Shown in pieces: positions 22,290-33,060 of a stretch of DNA of 64,000 bases. This DNA is from Antedon mediterranea. Taxonomy: Eukaryota; Echinodermata; Crinoidea; Comatulida; Antedonidae. Within the stretch, counting starts at the first letter, position 1; each line of letters starts with the position of its first letter. The notes beneath the pieces were generated by a model that was not told the origin of the DNA, searched no databases, and worked only from the letters and a program-made list of their open reading frames with translations. A program made the position numbers and the translations under genes. The stretch is taken from NCBI RefSeq assembly GCF_964355755.1, contig NC_092675.1, forward strand, positions 8,094,312 to 8,158,311. Direction: 5' to 3'.

Positions 22290-23206
22290 CTATATGGCAG
22301 TGTCATCAGCATACATAGAAACAGAGCATTTATTTACAGCATTAGGCAAGTCATTAACATAAAGGAGAAACATTAATGGTCCTAGGATGGACCCCTGAGG
22401 AATTCCACATATACTGTGACTTTCATCAGAAAAATCACCATTTACATTGGTTATTATGTACCTGATTATGTAGGTCGTTTTCAAACCACTTAATAACATT
22501 TGAATGAAAATTGAAAGATCTTAGTTTATTGATGAGAATACGGTGATTTACTGTATCGAAAGCCTTTTTCAAGTCTATCATTACTAGCCCAATATAATTT
22601 CCTGTGTCAGGTCTCTGTGATATTAAGCAATGCAGTCGTAGTTGAGTAACCTGGTCTAAACCCAGACTGATTTTCATATAGTATTTTGTTTAGATTTAGG
22701 AAATCATAGACTTGTTCAAATACAACTTTTTCAAGAACTTTCGATAATATTGTGAGAATTGAAATTGGCCTATAGTTATTACATTCGTTTTTATTTCCAC
22801 CTTTATGAAGAGGGCAGATCTTGGCCCTTTTCCATTGTTTTGGAAAAGTTAAATTTTTTAAAGATAAATTAATTATATATGTTATTGGATAAACAATTTC
22901 ATCGATAGCAATTTTTAGAAGATTAGCTGGTATTTCATCAGTTCCAGTTGCTTTTTTTGATGAAAGTGAGTTAAGAAGTTTATGTATGTCTTCTTTATTA
23001 ACATAAATTATTTTAAAATTTAATTTGTCGTTAGTATTATTTATATCATTAGTAAAGTTAGAGAGTTGATTAATAGATTGAATACTTTGAGCTAATGTTG
23101 GACCCACATTGGAAAAATACTTATTTAATACATTTGCAATATCTTTAGAATTAGTTACTTCATCATTTTCTTCATCATTTGTGGTTTTAATACTTGTTAT
23201 ATTCAT
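22290..23206 (-). pseudogene. LINE reverse transcriptase, truncated after YADD
   Basis: The minus strand shows ATGTDEIPANLLKIAIDEI, NYRPISILTILSKVLEKVV, NQSGFRPGYSTTTALL, motif A as VMIDLKKAFDTVNHRIL, then GIPQGSILGPLMFLLYVNDL and SMYADDTAI. A frame change at about 22620 and another at about 22470 break it. Nothing of the thumb or C-terminus follows. The upstream linker (23389-23206) continues in frame with EYRKLRNQVNYEHRKSKKKF. Confidence 0.85.
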
Positions 23207-23388
23207 GCTTTTAGTTTTGCCAGGAATAATTAATTTGATATTTTCCCATATCTTTTTCTGATCTTTTGTATTGAGTTGTTCAGAAAAAAATTTCTTCTTA
23301 CTTTTTCGATGTTCATAATTAACTTGATTTCTTAATTTTCTATATTCAGGCCAAAGCTGAGGCCTAATTTTCTTATTTATTTTTCTTT

Positions 23389-23796
23389 TTAATGCATCTC
23401 TTCTTCTGATGAGAAGTACAGTATTACATTTTTAGTTAGCCATAGACTGTTTTTTTGGCGAACTCTTTTACGTTTAATGGGTGCATTTTTATTTGCAATA
23501 TTAAGAAAGGTTTTTTGAAAGAAATCAACAGCATCATCAACATCAGTATACTTCTTAATTTCAGCCCAATTTGTATTAATTAAGTCAGTTTTAAATTTAT
23601 TTTCATTAGAATGTTTATAATGTTTTAAATCTATGGTTACTTTTCTCTTTGTATGCTTTTCCAAATTTGATGTAGATAGCGGAGTGGTCACTAAGACCAG
23701 TATGGAGTACACCACTGTTAGTTATTTTTTCTGGCGATGAAACATAAATATGATCAATTAAAGTACTAGAGTGATCTGTAATTCTTTTAATTTTAA
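23389..23796 (-). pseudogene. LINE endonuclease C-terminal part and linker
   Basis: Minus strand: ITDHSSTLIDHIYVSS, then LHTGLSDHSAIYIKF, the Ser-Asp-His end of the AP endonuclease, in a neighbouring frame. The linker with IDLKHYKHSNENKFKTDLIN and WAEIKKYTDVDDAVDFFQKT follows. It joins 27013-27720 once the inserted transposon is ignored. Confidence 0.8.
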
Positions 23797-24019
23797 AGAT
23801 GTATTGTCCCTTTGACTAATACAATTTTTTTTTTTTACAATATTTCGAAAAAAAGTGGGTCATTTAGAAGTATCATAATAGTTTTTAACTTTCACCAAAA
23901 ATTAGTCAAGAAAAAATAATTTAACCGAAATACAGACGTTTTTTTGTTCAAAGTCAAAGTTTTCGATCAAAACATATATCATAATGCAACGCGCTTGTTT
24001 GGCTACTCTGTATGCATAA

Positions 24020-26717
24020 TCATAATTATCCCTCGGAAGCGAGGGAAAAGAGGAGGGAGAAAGCTCAGGAAAAAAATTGCGGTGAGAATAACAAATCGTG
24101 ACTGCGAAATGAGAGCTTTGAATCGTGGGGTTTTTAATAAGAACTTGATCAATGTTCAAGTAAAAAAGGCAAAGAATTTGAATAAAGGTTGTCCAAGATT
24201 GTTCTTAACCAATGCTCGTTCTATTAAAAATAAAATGGATGAATTTGAGGCCACATTATTAAAATACAAGATTGACATTGCTACGGTTACTGAAACTTGG
24301 TTAAATGATGAGATTGAACGTATTGCACACATTCCAAAATTTAAATGTTTGTTTAAGAACCGTAATCATCGGCGTGGAGGAGGTGTCGCTATTTTCGTGA
24401 ATGACAAGTTTAACGAACACGAAGTGAATGAGCATAATTTGTGCCAATTTGAATGTTTATGGACAAATATATCATATGTGAATAACAATAAAACCCATAA
24501 TATCTTTATTGGAGCTGTATATTACCCTCCTTCAGCCCCAGGTGCTGATGACATCATTGAACATATACTCAACACGGTTGACGAGATTCGTCTAACTAAC
24601 CCAGATTCACCGATGATAATCCTAGGCGACTTTAATTATTTGAACATTGATAGTCTAACAGAACAACTTGGGATGGTACAAATCGTTGATTTTCCAACTC
24701 GTGACGTTTCGCTACTTGACAAGGTTTTTATGACCCATCCAGAACTATATACAAAGCCTAAAAAATGTACACCCCTTGGGCGTAGTGACCATAGTAGTAT
24801 TATCATTCATCCTTGCCATGAGTTGCCGCCATCCAAATATATGCGTATGCAAGTTAGACCATACAGAGAGACGTCAGTAAGATCGTTTGGACAATGGATA
24901 ACCAACTATAACTGGAACTGGATGTTCGATCGTAACTTATGTATAAATGAGAAAGTAAATGGTTTTTTCAATGTCTTAAAAGGTGCATATAATCACAATT
25001 TCCCTGTCAAGCAAATAAGAAAAAGAATAGCTGATCGTCCTTGGATGACTCAAAACGTTCGTCGACTACTTGATGCAAGGCAACGAATGTATAACAACTG
25101 TACTAAAGCTGAATGGAGAGAAACACGCAATGCTGTCCAGAGAAGCATTCGTTCAGCAAAGAAATTTTTTTATGATAAATCAATGCGAGGCCTTAAAAAT
25201 AATGATCCGGCAACATGGCATCACAGTGTACGTAAACTGTGCAATCTAAAAAATCGAACCATGCTAAAATTCCCTGGCCACTCAAATCAAGATCTTGCAA
25301 ATGATATCAATAACCACTTTGCATCTGTGTGCCAACAGCTTCCCCCAGTTGATGTAAATGCTCTTCCTGCATATTTTCCTTCACCTGAACCCCCGCCAAA
25401 AATTTTTCCTGGACAAGTCAGACGATTGATTAATAAACTAAAGTCAAAGAAGTCTAGTCACCCTGATGACTTGCCAATTAAACTTATAAAAGAATTCGCC
25501 TTTGAAATTGCTACCCCACTTGCCCATATTTTTAATTGTTGTCTTAATGAAGGTGTATTTCCCGAGTTATGGAAGTTAGCAACAGCCATTCCTGTTCCAA
25601 AAGTTCCTAATGTAACATCATTTCAAGACCTCAGGCCAATTTCACTTACCCCCATCTTTGCCAAGATGTTTGAGTCATTCCTTACTGATTGGGTGACTAG
25701 TGACATTCATCAACATTTAGATATTAAACAATTTGGTTGCCGTAAAGGCTCATCTACTAGCCATTATCTTGTGGACATGATTCAGTCTGTAATTAGTGAT
25801 ATTGTAAAAGGTGATTCTTTTGTGGATATTTGTGCCGTTGATTTTACGAAGGCCTTCGACCGAATTGACCATACGGTCATTGTTAGAAAGCTAGTCGACA
25901 TCAGAGTGAGAAAATCTATTATTCCCACCATCTGTAGCTTTCTGACGGATCGTAAAATAAATACTAAACTTAGGTCAGAGCATCCAAAATGTTGTATACG
26001 TTATATATCCTTAGAAGGGCCAATGTACCAGTTCATGATATGATATCCGTTTATGTTTGTTATATTCGCCCAATCTTGGAATACGCCTGCCCTGTGTGGC
26101 ATGGAAGCATCAATAAGGCCCAAATATCGACCATTGAAAGAGTGCAAAAGAGAGTTTTACGTATTATTCTGGGTCCCGCTTTCCTTACGTATGATTCAGC
26201 TCTTGAGCTTACTGATATGACCACTCTCGCATCCAGACGAGAGACGTTGATTCAAAAATGTGGAGAAAGGCTCTTGAAATCGGAATTGTACAGAACTATT
26301 TTGCCCGACTACCGCATTATTACTAGAGAGCTTAGATCAACCACGGTAGATAAACATCTAATTAATATACCTGTTTGCAGAACTAACCGTCTTAAGACTT
26401 CGCCTGCCCTTACCATAAGTAGAATCCTTAATTCAAACAGTACCTGATCACGCTGAAGATGGCTATGTTATAAATATTTACATATATAGGCCTATGCATT
26501 TGTATAAATTTGGTAATCTTTTTAACATAACATAATTTTATTTTTTTAACTGATTTTTTCAAATTTTTTAATGTTTTGTATAAATTTTTGTATTTTTTTA
26601 AATGTTTCTGTTTCCATATGTTTATATATATATTTTTGTAAATCAACAATTTCAGCCTTCGGGCTGCATGTTTTTTATTGTATAAACCTGAATAAATAAA
26701 AAAAATAAAAATAAAAC
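24020..26717 (+). mobile_element. LINE with internally deleted RT, nested in the TIR transposon
   Basis: A plus-strand non-LTR retrotransposon with a long endonuclease/RT frame and a 3' tail of AATAAA-type repeats (about 26690-26717). Its insertion split the TIR transposon, so it is the youngest layer of the nest. The 5' border lies between about 24020 and 24170 and cannot be set precisely. Confidence 0.8.
24120..26447 (+). pseudogene. AP endonuclease and reverse transcriptase, palm core deleted
   Basis: The endonuclease shows LFLTNARSIKNKMDEFE, TVTETWLND, RRGGGVAIFVND, IFIGAVYYPP, MIILGDFN and LGRSDHSSIII. The RT shows KLKSKKSSHPDDLPIKLIK, FQDLRPISLTPIFAKMFES and motif A as ICAVDFTKAFDRIDHTVIV, reaching SFLTDRK at about 25960. 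The next recognisable block is VCYIRPILEYACPVWHGSI (26050-26100) near the C-terminus. The GxPQGS and YxDD motifs that should lie between are absent, and the frame changes at about 26000. The endonuclease part reads open, while the polymerase cannot work. Confidence 0.8.
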
Positions 26718-27018
26718 TTTCTCGCGATCTGTGTGAAAACACTTTCTCAACCGCGATGAGTTGTAAACAAACATAATAAGCATCATGCATAATGCATACT
26801 CGTGGTTTGAAATCTTTGTTTACTTTTGCTCGTGACGATTTTCCAGACGAAATGTAATCAAATTAATTTACCTGTTAATTACGTAAACTTTTTTATTTTT
26901 GGCTCGAATTTTCGATTTAAAGTGAATAACTTTAATATTACTTTGATATGGCCAATTTAAATTTAGAATATTTTTTTTTTTCATTTTTTGTGTTTCAAGG
27001 GACAATACATCTTTTTAA

Positions 27019-27720
27019 AGTATGGTAAGATGGAGTTGATGATAGAAGGTCACAGTTGATGTCCCCAATTAAAATAATTTCATTATCAGTATTATTTCTT
27101 TCAATTTTTTTAAGAATGTTTTCAAATTCATCAAATGTATCAGTACATGAATTAGGTGGGCGATACCATGCAATAATTAAAATAGGTTTCCTCTTTAGCT
27201 TAGTTAATTTGATAAAAATTACTTCAAGATTAGGACTCAGTAAATTTTCTAAAATTTCATAAATGAAAGAACAGTTATGACTTATATATACTGCTACACC
27301 CCCTCCTTCTCGTTATCCTTCATAACAACATTAAAACCATTAATCTCAATTTCATTGTCGCTTATAGTATTATCAAGACGTATTTCATTTAAAGCTACAA
27401 TGTCAATATTGTTATTTTCCATTAATTATTTGATTTCATCAAATTTTCCAGGGAGGGTAACGATGTTTAAACCTAAAATATTAAGCCCTTCTCCATTAAA
27501 TACATTACCAATATTGTTATTTTCCATTAAGTATTTGATTTCATCAAATTTTCCAGGGAGGGTAACGATGTTTAAACCTAAAATATTAAGCCCTTCTCCA
27601 TTAAATACATTACCAATATCTGTAATCAAATTATCCATAACAGAATCAATTTCATTTTCTGAGTTGATTGTAGAAGAGTTCGTATCATTTGTATTATCTG
27701 TGGCATTCTCTTCATCGCCT
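27019..27720 (-). pseudogene. LINE endonuclease N-terminal part with an in-frame duplication
   Basis: Minus strand: LNIVTLPGKFDEIK, then NNNIDIVALNEIRLDN, KEGGGVAVYISH, WYRPPNSC and IILIGDINCDLLSS, the order of AP-endonuclease motifs. The segment GNVFNGEGLNILGLNIVTLP is present twice because 105 bp (35 codons) is tandemly duplicated (27431-27535 and 27536-27640). Frame breaks occur near 27290 and 27420. Confidence 0.8.
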
Positions 27721-27725
27721 ACTTT

Positions 27726-28055
27726 TCAGTTTCTGTTGAATTTCATATCACAGTATTTTGATTTGTGTCCTGATTTGTTACAGTCCCAGCAGACAATAGA
27801 ATGGCCATGTCGACAAACTCTTCCATTGTGTCCAGTTTCCCCACAGAAGTGGCATCGTCGGAATTTTGCTCCTTGATGAACATAACTATCAGTGACTCTA
27901 CGTGTTGGCAGTATTTCAATTTGCTTGTTGATGCTTTTTAGAAGAGCATCAGTGCCTAGTTGGTTTAGATGGAGACCGTGTTGTGTAAATTGTCTTGTGT
28001 CATACTTGCTCCCCATGATAAAAGCATTTGAGTTGTCAATATATTTTCCTTCAAT
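27726..28055 (-). pseudogene. SGNH-hydrolase-like tail and two CCHC zinc knuckles of the LINE
   Basis: On the minus strand YIDNSNAF followed by HGLHLNQLGTDALLKSI matches the C-terminal block of SGNH/GDSL esterase-like domains found in ORF1 of some CR1-type LINEs. CHFCGETGHNGRVC and CWDCNKSGHKSKYC then give two clean CCHC knuckles. The frame stops before the endonuclease. The rest of the esterase domain is missing, so the element is 5' truncated at about 28055. Confidence 0.7.
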
Positions 28056-28107
28056 ATTTCCTCAAACAAATCAAGATAAGAAAAAGGCAGTACAATATAA
28101 TTATCAA

Positions 28108-28165
28108 ATGGCCATCCTCAAAATATTTGTTTTGGTAATATTCTGTGTTTTTTCGGTTGTCAATG
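28108..28165 (+). CDS. Diverged signal-peptide exon
   Basis: An ATG opens MAILKIFVLVIFCVFSVVN, a typical hydrophobic signal peptide, and the exon ends in a good donor (AATG|GTAAGT) in phase 1. That is the same phase as the signal exons of the neighbouring EGF/CBM14 genes, so it could splice to the EGF exon at 31214. It does not share the MLLLKN sequence of the other copies. Only about 50 bases separate it from the truncated LINE at 28055, so its own promoter is not visible and may have been displaced. Whether it is used is unknown. Confidence 0.45.
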
Positions 28166-28748
28166 GTAAGTTTTTTTATTTTATAAGCATCATGTTACCG
28201 TGTAGTGTTGTGAGCTTAGTTACAATATGAATCGTAGACGAGGCGATGATGTTTGTCTTCCTTGACCCAAACGTGTGCCTCTATAGACCGGGCGCCCGGA
28301 AGATTTATTCATATGAAAAGATACAAAATGTTTGATGATGTAGTTAGGTGCGTATTAGGGCGAGATGCAATATTCGACATTGCTGCCGGGTCACAGCCTG
28401 TACATGGGGCCTGTGGGGATCATAACATAGGGGGGTAAAAATGCATTTTTTCATGTGAAGCGATACAAGGATAAACTTTTTTAGATATCATTCGCAGTGG
28501 GCTACTAATGATTACATCACCAATGACCACGCCCAAATGGGTTTATTCATGTGAAGCGATACAAGGTTGAATCTTTTTTAATAGCAGCAGTACATATTGG
28601 GGATGACAAAAACACCAATGACAGCAACTTTATCCTGTACATAAGCTCAGGCAGCAGTTTCCCTTTATTCGGCTATATACTCGGCGCGTATGTCGTCTTA
28701 TGGCGTTCAGCTTAGTTAGAAATACGTGATACGGACTCGGACTGACAA
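28166..28748. other. No gene seen; short repeated phrase
   Basis: The phrase TTTATTCATGTGAAGCGATA is repeated in variants at about 28303, 28447 and 28540. No exon recognised. Confidence 0.5.
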
Positions 28749-30041
28749 TCTATATATAAATTTACGTAAGGGCAAAAATCGGTAAATCGTGCGTTATTTC
28801 TAGAATGTTTACTCGATGGTATATAAAGTTGGTTCGTACTTTCGGTACTAATTTTAACCACCTGATGTAACCCTGTTTACTAATTAAATTGAGTTCGATT
28901 ATTAGTTATTGACGATTAAAACGAATTTAGGTTCAACGATTTGCCCCAAATAGGGGTGTTTTCCGATCGTGGTATACTTTGTCTAATGGATGTCAATTTG
29001 AAAAATACCCGCACACAATAATACGAGGACACTTCGCATTTTCCTATCTCCTCCTACGATAATTGTTTTTAATAGCTGAAAACCGGTTGAACAGTTCGAG
29101 TACAGCATCATAATGTTGAAGACAGGCCGATTTTCTTTAAAAAATGCTATTTTGATACATGTAATATACGTTTTTACAAATGTATTGATTTGTGATGAAT
29201 GGAACATTCCAAATTATTTGGTTTAACCATAGAGATATAGATTTAGATTTATGGGCCCCCTTGGAGAATAAACATAAATAGTATTGCAATGCTGTACAAT
29301 ACTGTTAAGGTATTAACCACTTTTGATCGCAATTTGAATCGCAAATTTCTTATTGTGAGTGTTGGTACTGTTAGATATAATATAAACAAATATACAAATA
29401 AACTTTATTACTGTGAGTGTGGGTAGGCCCTACTGTTAGATTATAAACATATAATATACAAATAAATAAACGTTATTACTGACAGTTGCTTCTCAACGTT
29501 TGTATTAATTAATAATTTAAAAATATATAAACGTACGTAGTGGTGTATCGTTACATGTACTTCACTATTTCAATCGACTATGACAGTGAGAGTTTTAACA
29601 AAGTATTAAATCGTAAATGTTTTACTGTATTTAGTGGTATATTATTTATAGGCCTATAAAACATTAAAAACAATATTTCGTAACTGAGTGGATAAGAATA
29701 TATTTTAAAATGTTTCCTCTTTGTACCTATCTTCTTCCCCCATACCTCAACCCTTAATGTTACATACAAAACACAAATTGGGTTTGTTTAAATGAGTCCA
29801 AATAAAAAAATTTGACTCATTTTGTTTCTCCCTCGGAAGTAATTCCTAGGGTGCTAATTTTAACTGACTACATAAATCATCGTGTATATTTATTCGTTTC
29901 TGTAAACGACAATGTATTATAGTCCTGCAGTACGTACATTTGAAATCTCCATTTTTTTCTCGCTGGAAAATACTGTGTATTCGAGAACCATCTGTGGGCA
30001 CGACCTAGATGGTACGCGAGCGAAGCGAGCGTGCCATCTAG
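28749..30041 (+). mobile_element. Non-autonomous Helitron, copy 1 (1293 bp)
   Basis: It starts TCTATATATAAATTTACG after a host A (28748). It ends with a hairpin (GATGGTACGCGAGCGAAGCG facing CGAGCGTGCCATC) and CTAG at 30038-30041, followed by host T. TC at the 5' end, a 3' hairpin plus CTAG, and insertion between A and T without duplication are the Helitron hallmarks. No Rep/helicase is inside. It is nearly identical to 39260-40553, which lies in the opposite orientation. Confidence 0.85.
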
Positions 30042-30264
30042 TAAAGAGAATTAACAGTAGAATGCTAAAACTATAAAGAGAGCAGTTGTTTCCTGTACCA
30101 AATCATCAAACATCAAACTCTTAGGAACTCGCCCAAAATGGGTTTATCCATGAAGTATGAATCATTTTTGAAAAAATGTGTTTTTTTTTCACTTTATCCG
30201 GTACACATCAGCTCAAATGCCCGAGGCTCCATTCGTGATCAACAATGTTGTATAAATTTTGTTG

Positions 30265-30748
30265 GAAAGTTTCCAAATTTGTAAATAACTATTCATTATT
30301 ATTCGTATAGATGTATTGGTATGGAGATTTTTCCGTGATTTTGTCGTAATATTTTACCTGGAAACCCATATTGTACCCAGATAATTGGTCTTTTACTTCA
30401 AAACATATTTTTAAGACGAATTGTTACAAAAGATATGCTATTCATTTGCTACCTTATTGTATAACTACCTTTTACCTACTGTAATTAACATATTTAGTGA
30501 CGTAAATAACGCAAGTAATATGTATAATAATACCATTAATAAAATCATTCTTCACACTTAAATGATTTATTATACCGTTTCCAAAAACGTAAATGCTTGC
30601 ATATGTCACATGTCTATCATTTTGGTTTTATATTTTTGCCACATATTGTTGTTGTAATACCTACCTGGAAACATAATAAAACGCCATTCACTCGTCCACA
30701 TTGATAAGTTTGATTCTCTTGATAAGTGACCTACAACTTACAAACAAG
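30265..30748 (+). repeat. Duplicated upstream (promoter) block, copy A, TATA deleted
   Basis: Matches 37210-37724 and 38920-39259 plus 40554-40722. The shared phrases include GGTATGGAGATTTTTCCGTG, TAACGCAAGTAATATGTATA and CACATATTGTTGTTGTAAT. The segment that holds TATAAAAGGAGCC in the other copies is missing here, between CCATTCACTC and TTGATAAGTT. Confidence 0.75.
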
Positions 30749-30856
30749 ATGTTACTCCTCAAGAACAGCATGTTCTTTCTTTTTGTAGTTATCGGAGCTG
30801 CTCATGTCCAAGCATTCCCGACGTTGTTTTTTAGTTATATATCTAATTTTAAATAA
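30749..30856 (+). pseudogene. Signal-peptide exon, copy A, donor lost
   Basis: The ATG opens MLLLKNSMFFLFVVIGAAHV then QAFP, close to the copies at 37725, 40723 and 57328. After GCATTCCC the sequence diverges: the CAAACTCAAA|GTAAGT donor is gone and the frame runs to a TAA at 30854. With its TATA segment also missing, this copy looks dead. It sits upstream of the broken EGF and CBM14 exons at 31214 and 31688. Confidence 0.7.
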
Positions 30857-31213
30857 GCTAATGTCTTTTATATGAATGAATTAACACATTTTATTAGATT
30901 TCAAATCCACAAATTAGTTTAAAGAATGTTTTGCTTGAAGTGAAATTTGAATCAGTGATTTTGCAGGATCACTATATGTTGTGTTTTGGAAGGTTGTTCC
31001 TTGTTTTAAGAGTTTCAAATTTAAATTTTAACAAATCAGTGTTTTTTTTTAAAGATTTTTATAGAATTTAGGCCTAAATTTTTAACGTAGAACTATAACT
31101 GTTAATAATGCTGTTGAAGTCTACCTGACAGTATTGTTCCTAGTAGTAGTTTATGATAATATGGTTATACATTTTCTTTAAATAATCGTGTCCATCTAAC
31201 TTTGCTAATTTAG

Positions 31214-31325
31214 ATATCAATGATTGTCTCCCGAACCCTTGCTTAAACCAGGGCATGTGTCGACGGTGTTAACACGTACGTCTGGCTATGTATGGCTGGA
31301 TACACTGGTTTAAACTGTCAAACAG
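31214..31325 (+). pseudogene. EGF-like exon with 2-bp deletion
   Basis: Acceptor TTTAG, then DINDCLPNPCLNQGMC. The frame then breaks and GVNTYVWLCMAGYTGLNCQT continues in another frame to a donor ACAG|GTAGG. The exon is 112 bp; intact EGF exons here are 114 bp, so two bases are missing. One conserved cysteine is Trp (YVWLC where YVCSC is usual). Splice sites survive. Confidence 0.75.
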
Positions 31326-31687
31326 GTAGGTGTTATAATAATGGATAACACAGTTCATTATAAAGATTGTGTGAAGTGTATAAAGTGAGTGTATTTTAAC
31401 TGAATTTGTGCATTTTATCGATTGGGTTAATTTTACTGTCCTGATTTTTATATAATACCGATTGTGTGCATTTTACCGACCTTATACAATTTACCGACTG
31501 TGTGTTTTAAAGATTGTTTAATTAAATTTACTCATTGTGTGTATTCTACCAATTGTGTGCATTTTACCGATTGTGTACAGCTTTACTGGCTGTGTACACT
31601 TTTCCGACATCATCGCACATTTCATTTTGTGGTGATTTAACGAAAAATAAACTAATAATTGTATCAAATACATATAAACAATACCTG

Positions 31688-32500
31688 TGTAGCAGGAAAT
31701 GTTTACAATCGGGCTTTCATGACGTGTACAGAAGCAACTAAAGTAAACGGGCCTTGTGGAGTCCCAATACAAGTAGATAGCCAATTCTGTTTCGACAAGA
31801 CTAATGGATATCACTACCATCCAACAGACTGTAATAGATTTTACCAATGTTACTGTTATTTATTGTGCTCTTGGAATGAATGATAACACTAAGTATTTCA
31901 CTAAGAAATCAGACCATGTGCTAATGTTCAGCCATCTTGTAGAACTCTTTTATTAGTCTCCAATCCAGTCGTTAAATTGCTAATATGAATATATTACATT
32001 ACTTCCTTCTTTTAAAATTGAGTCAAGTGATACAGGTATTGATTATAGTATGGCTATCTAACATAACATTCTAAAACTAAGTAACAATAAACATAATGAA
32101 TATAACAAAAACAAGATCTTCTACATTTAAATTAACTATATAATGATTACATCTTATTTCCCTTTTCCTTTCTCTCTCTTTACATCAGATGTGGTATCCA
32201 ACATCATGTGATTAGGAAGTATTATTTTAACCAATCGTCCAATTTTAACTTCATACTTTCTTGGACCTAATACCTTTATTACTATGCCATTTAGCCATTT
32301 GTCTTTTCCTTTACCTTGTGTTCTCATGTTTTTCACTTTTACTTTGTCTGACACTGAAAAGATTCTTTCTGATTGTGTTTTAGGATCTTTGTGTAGTTTT
32401 TGGCTATATTGTTTACATTCTATTCGTTCTCAAACCGATTGAATAATATCTTTTCTTCAATGGTGAAGACTATCCATCAAACGTACCTAGGTGTAATTAA
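31688..32500 (+). pseudogene. CBM14 (chitin-binding type 2) exon, split and decayed
   Basis: 31688-31860 encodes the C-terminal half of one CBM14 domain (TCVAGNVYNRAFMTCTE ... GPCGV) and the first half of a second (FCFDKTNGYHYHPTDCNRFY, then QCY). The frame then ends. The missing end reappears at 32452-32500 as FNGE, DYPSNVPRC and a stop. It closely resembles the intact exon at 53977-54173 but lacks some 18 bases. The 590-bp insertion between the halves contains a gypsy integrase relic. Confidence 0.75.
32154..32354 (-). pseudogene. Gypsy integrase C-terminal relic
   Basis: Minus strand: SDKVKVKNMRTQGKGKDKWL, then GIVIKVLGPRKYEVKIG and a downstream NHMMLD. That is the C-terminal GPxxYxV module of Ty3/gypsy integrases. 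It lies in the insertion that splits the CBM14 pseudo-exon and is far too short to be a gene. Confidence 0.6.
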
Positions 32501-32700
32501 TTGTCTCAAATATGTTTAAATTGCCAGTGGCATAGTAAATTTCAACAATGGATATTAAAATGTCCGATACTACGCTTTTAAGCGATTTTTACTAGCTGAT
32601 CCATATTTCATAATGGTATATAATTTATGTAATTATTAGCTGGATAGTTTTTCTGTGGCGAAAGCCCTATAATAATAAAGAAGTATAGATACATTAAGGT

Positions 32701-33060
32701 ATGTTGTATTGTAAATTAGTCAATCTATTAATACCTTAATGTTAGTTTGAATAATTTAAACTAAATTAATTTGTACAACCAAAGATTAAAACTTTTCGAA
32801 ATAAAGAGATGTTTATAATAAGGTGTTGCTTCTTATAATGCTATTCTATGACTAACTGGAAACAACCATCACATTTTGAAATGTTGTATTGTAAATTGTT
32901 CGATCTGTTAATACCTCAATGTATGTTAATTTGAATAATTTAAACTAAAATAATTTGTACAACCAAAGATTAAAACTTTTTGAAATAAAAAGATGTTGAT
33001 AATAATAATGGTGTTGCTTCTTTATGTTTTTCTATGACTAACTGGAAACAGCCATTACAT
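32701..33060 (+). repeat. 180-bp tandem duplication
   Basis: ATGTTGTATTGTAAATT starts both units (32701 and 32881). Shared phrases run to TATGACTAACTGGAAACA. The copies differ at several positions, so the duplication is old. Confidence 0.85.

Larger units (their letters stand above)
23797..27012. mobile_element. TIR DNA transposon with TTTTAA target duplication, hosting a LINE
   Basis: The left end is AGATGTATTGTCCCTT (23797-23812) and the right end is its exact reverse complement, AAGGGACAATACATCT (26997-27012). TTTTAA flanks both sides (23791-23796 and 27013-27018). The outer ~200 bp on the left and ~290 bp on the right belong to the transposon; the middle is a later LINE insertion. No transposase is seen, so this is a short non-autonomous element. 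A similar end (TTTAAAGATGTATTGTATCC) is at 54378. Confidence 0.8.
22285..28055 (-). mobile_element. LINE (CR1/L2-like) split by a 3.2-kb insertion, minus strand
   Basis: Coding pieces run on the minus strand from 28055 to 22290: SGNH-like tail, zinc knuckles, AP endonuclease, then reverse transcriptase. The endonuclease is split at 23797/27012 by a transposon that duplicated TTTTAA. Across the joint the reading frame reads YHTLK-type sequence into KIKRITDHSSTLIDHIYVSS, so the insertion can be removed cleanly in mind. The 3' end is lost just after the YADD box. Confidence 0.85.

Noticed and set aside
27277-27876. 199-codon plus-strand frame with internal repeat
   Set aside because: Antisense shadow of the LINE endonuclease and zinc-knuckle region, including the 105-bp duplication.
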